Below are positions 15,030-18,372 of a stretch of 18,372 nucleotides of DNA, in pieces; within the stretch, counting starts at the first letter, position 1, and each line of letters begins with the position of its first letter. A model generated the notes under the pieces. It was given only the letters and a program-made list of their open reading frames with translations. It made no database searches and was not told the DNA's origin. The position numbers and the translations under genes were made by a program. The DNA comes from CBDUUP01 sp965370435 (lineage in GTDB: Bacteria > Chloroflexota > Anaerolineae > Anaerolineales > UBA11579), in NCBI GenBank assembly GCA_965370435.1, contig CBDUUP010000039.1, positions 1-18,372 of the forward strand, in the 5' to 3' direction.

Positions 15030-15058
15030 ATCTTAGGCGCGAGGGGCGGGGATGTCAA
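15030..15058 (-). promoter_or_regulatory. Promoter of the selenoprotein/CuA redox operon
   Basis: On the minus strand TTGACA (consensus -35) and TAAGAT (-10, two mismatches) are separated by 17 nt. A transcript would begin near 15023, about 75 nt before the ATG of the PCYCGC gene, and would cover the three tightly spaced redox genes. Confidence 0.65.
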
Positions 15059-15109
15059 GGTAGGGGGGATTAGGGGAGGATTAATGTGGGGGAAATATTT
15101 TCGGAATGA

Positions 15110-15135
15110 AAAATCCCGGTAATTTGCGAGATTTT
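15110..15135 (-). terminator. Weak terminator after the VapBC45-like pair
   Basis: Read on the minus strand, AAAATCTCG pairs with CGGGATTTT (9 bp including one G-U) around an 8-nt loop, followed by T residues. It begins right at the stop codon of the toxin gene. The T-run is short, so efficiency is uncertain. Confidence 0.4.
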
Positions 15136-15532
15136 AGGTTAATGGAATTTCTATAATTTTTCCGCCGCGAGGGCGAATAAGAAATGCCCCCGCAACACCT
15201 TTCTTGAGTTGTTGCTTAGCTTTTTGCTCCATTGTGGACCAAGCCTTAGCAAGCTGCAAGAACATATCATGTCCGCTTGATTCACTTCCGCCCAAGTAAA
15301 ACGCAACAATCCCATACATCAATAATAATGCTTTCTCGTTTGGCTTTCTTCTAATCTGTTGGTCTTTAGTGATCAATACAAGTTGATTTTCCCCCGCATA
15401 TTCTAACCAAACCTCATCCTTTGTTCCCGGGTCAAACGTGTCAAGAACGTGTTCTACGTTTTTGCCAATTAGCCTTAACCCTGTCGCAAAGTCTTGGCCT
15501 ATTCCTTCATCGATAATAAATTTTACGCCCAT
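15134..15532 (-). CDS. PIN-like toxin, VapC45-type
   Basis: A 132-residue PIN-like ribonuclease-fold protein. The start FIIDEGIG supplies the first acidic pair (Asp8, Glu9), the middle has DPGTKDEVWL (Asp39, Glu40), and ITKDQQI (Asp57) gives the third acidic position. This matches the short PIN-like VapC45 branch rather than classical VapC, and the length fits. VapC toxins are Mg-dependent RNases; the target here is unknown. The ATG at 15532 overlaps the end of the antitoxin gene by 10 nt, so antitoxin and toxin are translationally coupled in the usual order. The gene is AT-rich compared with the redox operon beside it. Confidence 0.8.
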   Translation of the reverse strand: MGVKFIIDEGIGQDFATGLRLIGKNVEHVLDTFDPGTKDEVWLEYAGENQLVLITKDQQIRRKPNEKALLLMYGIVAFYLGGSESSGHDMFLQLAKAWSTMEQKAKQQLKKGVAGAFLIRPRGGKIIEIPLT

Positions 15533-16302
15533 AGACTGTGTTCAAATTGAACGGCAGCCTGTATTTGGGGCGCTGGAATATTGAACCAACTGCCAACGGG
15601 TTCGATTTTTTGTTCTTCCCCTAAATACAAGTCATAAATATTGTTCGTTGGAATGCCTGTGCCTATTATGGTTGGGCGGCCAAATGATACTTCTGGATCA
15701 ATGACAATAAGGCCATTGGCGCCTTTTGGATACCACTTGTTAGCAAAACCAAACTCCGTGACATCTTCAAATTCAAGTCTATCACTTAATGATTCAATAA
15801 TCTCTGGCATAGCAGATTGTCCCCCAGTTAGTAATGCAATCATAATTCCGTCTTGTGGGAGTCGCAAAATAATTTCTTGACTTCCGCTTGTGAAAAATGT
15901 AGATCTGGCAAAATGAGGAGTACCCAAATATTCCCTCGCTTCGTCAAGAGCTTTTCTTAAAGTTGGAAGCTTGAAGCCCCTTTGCATGAACTCTCTAACA
16001 AAAACAAGGTCTATTAAATCAAGAAACGAAGCGTATGTTTTTCTTTCTTCAGCGTCTTTAATAACTGGGGGTTGGATACTTCTTTGAGTAGAACCCGAAT
16101 AGGAGTAGTCGTATTCATAACCCTTTAAATATCTTCTGACAGTCCAGGATTTCATATTAACAAGTCTGCTTGCTTCGGCGATTGAGTAGGCCGGAGCGTT
16201 CAGGGTGTTGTAATATTCGTCGCCTGTGTATCTAGACATAAACTTACTCGTTTTCTTGTCCGTCTTTTTCCTTTTATTGTCGTCACTTACGGCATTTTTC
16301 AT
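15523..16302 (-). CDS. DUF433/HTH antitoxin, VapB45-type
   Basis: A 259-residue protein with a Lys-rich start, a MerR-like helix-turn-helix (YSIAEASRLV through RRYLKGY, about 39-62), a central helical region (FLDLIDLVFVREFMQRGFKL) and a C-terminal DUF433-like domain around VIDPEVSFGRPTIIGTGIPT. This is the architecture of VapB45-type antitoxins, which are larger than usual VapB proteins, and it directly precedes a PIN-like toxin with a 10-nt overlap. It probably neutralises the toxin and represses the operon; a palindrome at its promoter would suit that. ATG 16302 lacks a clear ribosome site, and Met22 (MSRYTGDEYY) is an alternative start. Confidence 0.8.
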   Translation of the reverse strand: MKNAVSDDNKRKKTDKKTSKFMSRYTGDEYYNTLNAPAYSIAEASRLVNMKSWTVRRYLKGYEYDYSYSGSTQRSIQPPVIKDAEERKTYASFLDLIDLVFVREFMQRGFKLPTLRKALDEAREYLGTPHFARSTFFTSGSQEIILRLPQDGIMIALLTGGQSAMPEIIESLSDRLEFEDVTEFGFANKWYPKGANGLIVIDPEVSFGRPTIIGTGIPTNNIYDLYLGEEQKIEPVGSWFNIPAPQIQAAVQFEHSLWA

Positions 16303-16351
16303 CTAATACTTTACTGTTAATTCTCTACAATTGATAGATTAAGGTAAGATT

Positions 16352-16382
16352 TAGTATACTATACAAACGTTCAATAGAACAA
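16352..16382 (-). promoter_or_regulatory. vapBC45-like promoter with overlapping palindromic operator
   Basis: On the minus strand TTGTTC and TATACT are 18 nt apart. The -10 box lies inside the perfect palindrome TAGTATACTA (16352-16361), which overlaps a second one, GTATACTATAC (16354-16364). The start would be about 44 nt upstream of the antitoxin ATG. A palindrome over the -10 box is what an autoregulating antitoxin would need. Confidence 0.5.
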
Positions 16383-16452
16383 GAATTTTTACCTACAGTT
16401 TTCATTTTCGATCATCGTACTAAACGGAATCTATAGCATTCGACCGAAGAGA

Positions 16453-16483
16453 ACACAGAGGATTGTTAAGTTTTTCTCTGTGT
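16453..16483. repeat. CACAGAG-type intergenic inverted repeat
   Basis: ACACAGAG and CTCTGTGT form an 8-bp inverted repeat with a 15-nt loop, directly followed by another CTCTGTGG copy. On the minus strand the motif resembles the CACAGAGACACAGAG intergenic sequence often seen in environmental bacterial genomes. It lies just after the stop of the zincin gene and might act as a weak terminator or transcript-end hairpin. Confidence 0.55.
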
Positions 16484-16512
16484 CTCTGTGGTGATAGGTT
16501 TGAAATTAGCGC

Positions 16513-17883
16513 TCAATAATTGGTGCACATCGAGAACTCATTGTCGAATCCAAAACGCTCGAAGGTGACATCAGAGATGTCTTGGCCGATGATGGGTTGG
16601 ACGAAGGTGGGCAGGAAAGGCGGGCATTCTTCGGTAAGGTCGGTTAGGGCCATCAACTGAACCACCTGCTGGAAGGCTTCTTTCCCGTAGGTGGTTTCGA
16701 AGTAGTCCCAGAAGCAGGCTCCGGTGATGTAATAATTGCCTACTTCGTCCACGAGATCTTCACCCTTTTCATCCAGAGGGACGTAAGGGGTGAACTCCTG
16801 GCTGCCATAAGGGGACAGGTCAGTCCATCCGGTCTCTTCGCAGCGGTAGGCGGCCTCGGAGAACCACTCCACCCGGCCGGGTTGGGCCATGTAGGTGGCT
16901 AATCCCTCGTTGAGCCAGCCGGGAATATGCGTGTTGGCGACGAAGACATGGGCTAATTCGTGGGCCTGGCTGCATTTGCCAGTGAAGACATTCTCCCAAT
17001 TGATGAACACATGCGCTCCGGCGGCCAGGTCTGAGAAATAGGGGCTGTTCTGGCGGGCGATCAGAACAATGTGAACGGCGGAGGCATAGTTGGTGGATAT
17101 TTCTTCTGAAAGGGCGAAATGTTCATAGATCGGCTCGACGGGGAGCGGTATTCCCAGATAGGCTTCCAGGTCTTCAGTGCAGAGCCGGAGGTCTGCCAGG
17201 GCCAGGGCGGCGATGGCCTCATACTCGTAAGGGACGATAGCGGCGTAGTCCCCCCATTGCTTTTTGACCTCAAGGGGATCTACGGCGGCCGGCTCACCGT
17301 AAAGTAAGTCGATACATTCCCAATGTTCGAACTCATTCCGGCATTCCTGGTATTCGGCGACCTGGTTTGGGTCGCTCCGAGGGATCAGGACCGGAATGTC
17401 TACATCCTGTTCCAGGAGGTTGTTGCTGGGAGGATCGTCAGAATGGATGGAGAACACTTCAACTTTCACCGAGACCGATTGGAGCTGGGTGATGCCGAAG
17501 GTTTCAAAACTGGCTTGCTGGTCGAAGACAGCCGCGCACTTCTGGGGAGCCAGACCCTCCTGGGCGGCGATCTGGCGGGATACGCCGTTGGCGGTGATGA
17601 CGACTTCGAAGGGTTGGGAGGGGCTGGAGCCAATGTTGCATATAGTGGCTTCCAGGGTTCCCTGAAGGAGCGCGCCGTCGTAACGGAGCAGGATCTGCCA
17701 TACTGCCAGATCGGTGTTGGTTTGGGCGGGGGATTGGCTGGTGGCGGCGGCGGGGGTATCTTCCGGGGGAGGAGATGGGTCGGGGGTATCGACAGCGCTC
17801 GGAAGGTTGCAGGCTAAGAGGGCGATGATTAGCCCTATGCCGACGAGGGTAAGAGGTCTTTTAGCCGGTTGGCGGTGATACAT
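16513..17883 (-). CDS. Secreted zincin metalloprotease-like lipoprotein
   Basis: A 456-residue lipoprotein. The signal peptide ends in LLAC (lipid Cys25) and is followed by a Pro/Thr/Ser-rich linker (about 29-57). A beta-rich CARDB-like or similar adhesion/spacer domain spans about 58-165, and the C-terminal ~290 residues are peptidase-like. The zinc motif HELAH (His308, Glu309, His312) is followed by a NEGLA helix with Glu326 as third ligand, a gluzincin arrangement like peptidase MA-type domains. It probably acts at the outer face of the cell envelope; the substrate is unknown. Numerous Cys residues could form disulfides. ATG 17883 has a strong AAGGAGG site. It appears to be transcribed alone. 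Confidence 0.85.
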   Translation of the reverse strand: MYHRQPAKRPLTLVGIGLIIALLACNLPSAVDTPDPSPPPEDTPAAATSQSPAQTNTDLAVWQILLRYDGALLQGTLEATICNIGSSPSQPFEVVITANGVSRQIAAQEGLAPQKCAAVFDQQASFETFGITQLQSVSVKVEVFSIHSDDPPSNNLLEQDVDIPVLIPRSDPNQVAEYQECRNEFEHWECIDLLYGEPAAVDPLEVKKQWGDYAAIVPYEYEAIAALALADLRLCTEDLEAYLGIPLPVEPIYEHFALSEEISTNYASAVHIVLIARQNSPYFSDLAAGAHVFINWENVFTGKCSQAHELAHVFVANTHIPGWLNEGLATYMAQPGRVEWFSEAAYRCEETGWTDLSPYGSQEFTPYVPLDEKGEDLVDEVGNYYITGACFWDYFETTYGKEAFQQVVQLMALTDLTEECPPFLPTFVQPIIGQDISDVTFERFGFDNEFSMCTNY

Positions 17884-17949
17884 GGCTGATCCTCCTTAGA
17901 AGAACTAGTGGACGTTGTTAGAACCCCGGCGGTTGTGCTTGCGAAACCA

Positions 17950-17982
17950 TAAACCCTCCCGCAGGTCGAACCTGCGGGAGGG
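17950..17982 (-). terminator. Strong hairpin terminator
   Basis: CCCTCCCGCAGGT and ACCTGCGGGAGGG form a perfect 13-bp stem with a 3-nt loop at 17954-17982. On the minus strand it is followed by TTTATGGTTT. It lies 21 nt after the stop of the secreted-protein gene ending at 18004, so it most likely ends that transcript and separates it from the zincin gene. Confidence 0.8.
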
Positions 17983-18003
17983 CGCTTCATGTGGAACGGG
18001 AGG

Positions 18004-18372
18004 TTAGGGGGTGAAGTTAATTGAACGGGTGGCGCAGTTGCCGCCCAGGCCGTCCTGGGTGCACATGGTGACGGTGGCTTTGGTGTTCTGGCCGGCAGGC
18101 AGGTTCCACACGCCAGCGGAGAAGTAGGCGAAATCGCCCGGCGGGATGTCCCATTTGGCAATGGAGACGCAGCCCGGGCCGCCTCCAAAAGAGTCCTGAG
18201 AATTGCCGACCGTGTAATTCGATCCTATCTCGACCACAGTGTAGGAGATGGATTCCAGGGTTACAGGCCCGGTGTTGGTGATATAAAATTCCAGGTACCA
18301 ATCACCAAAGCAGAAAATCCAATTGTTCCAGGTGATGGAGAAGTTTAAGGCCTGGGTGGGGGTGAAGGTGGG
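18004..18372 (-). CDS. C-terminal domain of a secreted protein (partial)
   Basis: The frame is open from the window edge to TAA at 18004 (122 residues plus stop). It begins with PTFTPTQ, the end of a Thr/Pro-rich linker, followed by a beta-rich domain with many Trp, Tyr and Asn residues: NNWIFCFGDWYLEFYITNTGP, SYTVVEIGSNY, WDIPPGDFAYFSAGVW and NTKATVTMCTQDG. Four Cys residues suggest disulfides. This looks like an immunoglobulin-like extracellular module attached by a linker to an unseen N-terminal part. I cannot name the family. The 5' end is outside the window. Confidence 0.75.
   Translation of the reverse strand, partial: PTFTPTQALNFSITWNNWIFCFGDWYLEFYITNTGPVTLESISYTVVEIGSNYTVGNSQDSFGGGPGCVSIAKWDIPPGDFAYFSAGVWNLPAGQNTKATVTMCTQDGLGGNCATRSINFTP

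Overview
The window reads as a chromosomal segment of an uncultured-type Chloroflexota bacterium, probably Anaerolineae. This is inferred from SecA carrying two large insertions of the kind I associate with that phylum, from secreted proteins with Thr/Pro-rich linkers and lipoproteins, and from GC-rich housekeeping genes separated by clearly AT-richer islands. No RNA gene, insertion sequence or CRISPR array was found.

Layout. 1-2171 (-): 5' two thirds of secA. 2407-4721 (-): an AT-richer two-gene module, an HNH nuclease followed by a 453-aa unknown protein, ending beside a truncated DinB-like remnant (4900-5061, +). 5075-5452 (+): an Mth938-like protein, apparently from a leaderless mRNA. 5789-9802 (+): dnaE with a repeat-rich linker. 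10104-11318 (-): an AT-rich pair, a YwgA-like winged-helix protein and a proteasome-type Ntn hydrolase broken by an in-frame TAA. 11718-14948 (-): a three-gene redox operon. 15134-16302 (-): a VapBC45-type toxin-antitoxin pair. 16513-17883 (-): a zincin lipoprotein. 18004-18372 (-): the C-terminal end of a secreted protein with a strong terminator hairpin after it.

Most interesting region. The redox operon at 11718-14948 starts with a PCYCGC-motif lipoprotein whose reading frame contains an in-frame TGA. The frame continues for 40 conserved-looking codons after it. The TGA falls in a TGA-Gly-Ile-Cys context, so translation would give a UxxC redox motif, and a hairpin fitting bacterial SECIS rules begins 15 nt after the TGA. 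The lipoprotein is followed by a CuA-type cupredoxin fused to a NosR/NapH-like membrane polyferredoxin, then by a second CuA-type cupredoxin fused to a cytochrome c. I propose a selenoprotein-containing extracytoplasmic copper/electron-transfer system. The selenocysteine call is an inference, because the Sec machinery would lie outside this window.

Accessory modules. The three AT-richer islands (HNH module, Ntn-hydrolase pair, VapBC45) look horizontally acquired. The first two are candidates for uncharacterised defence or stress systems, but only their architecture and setting support this.
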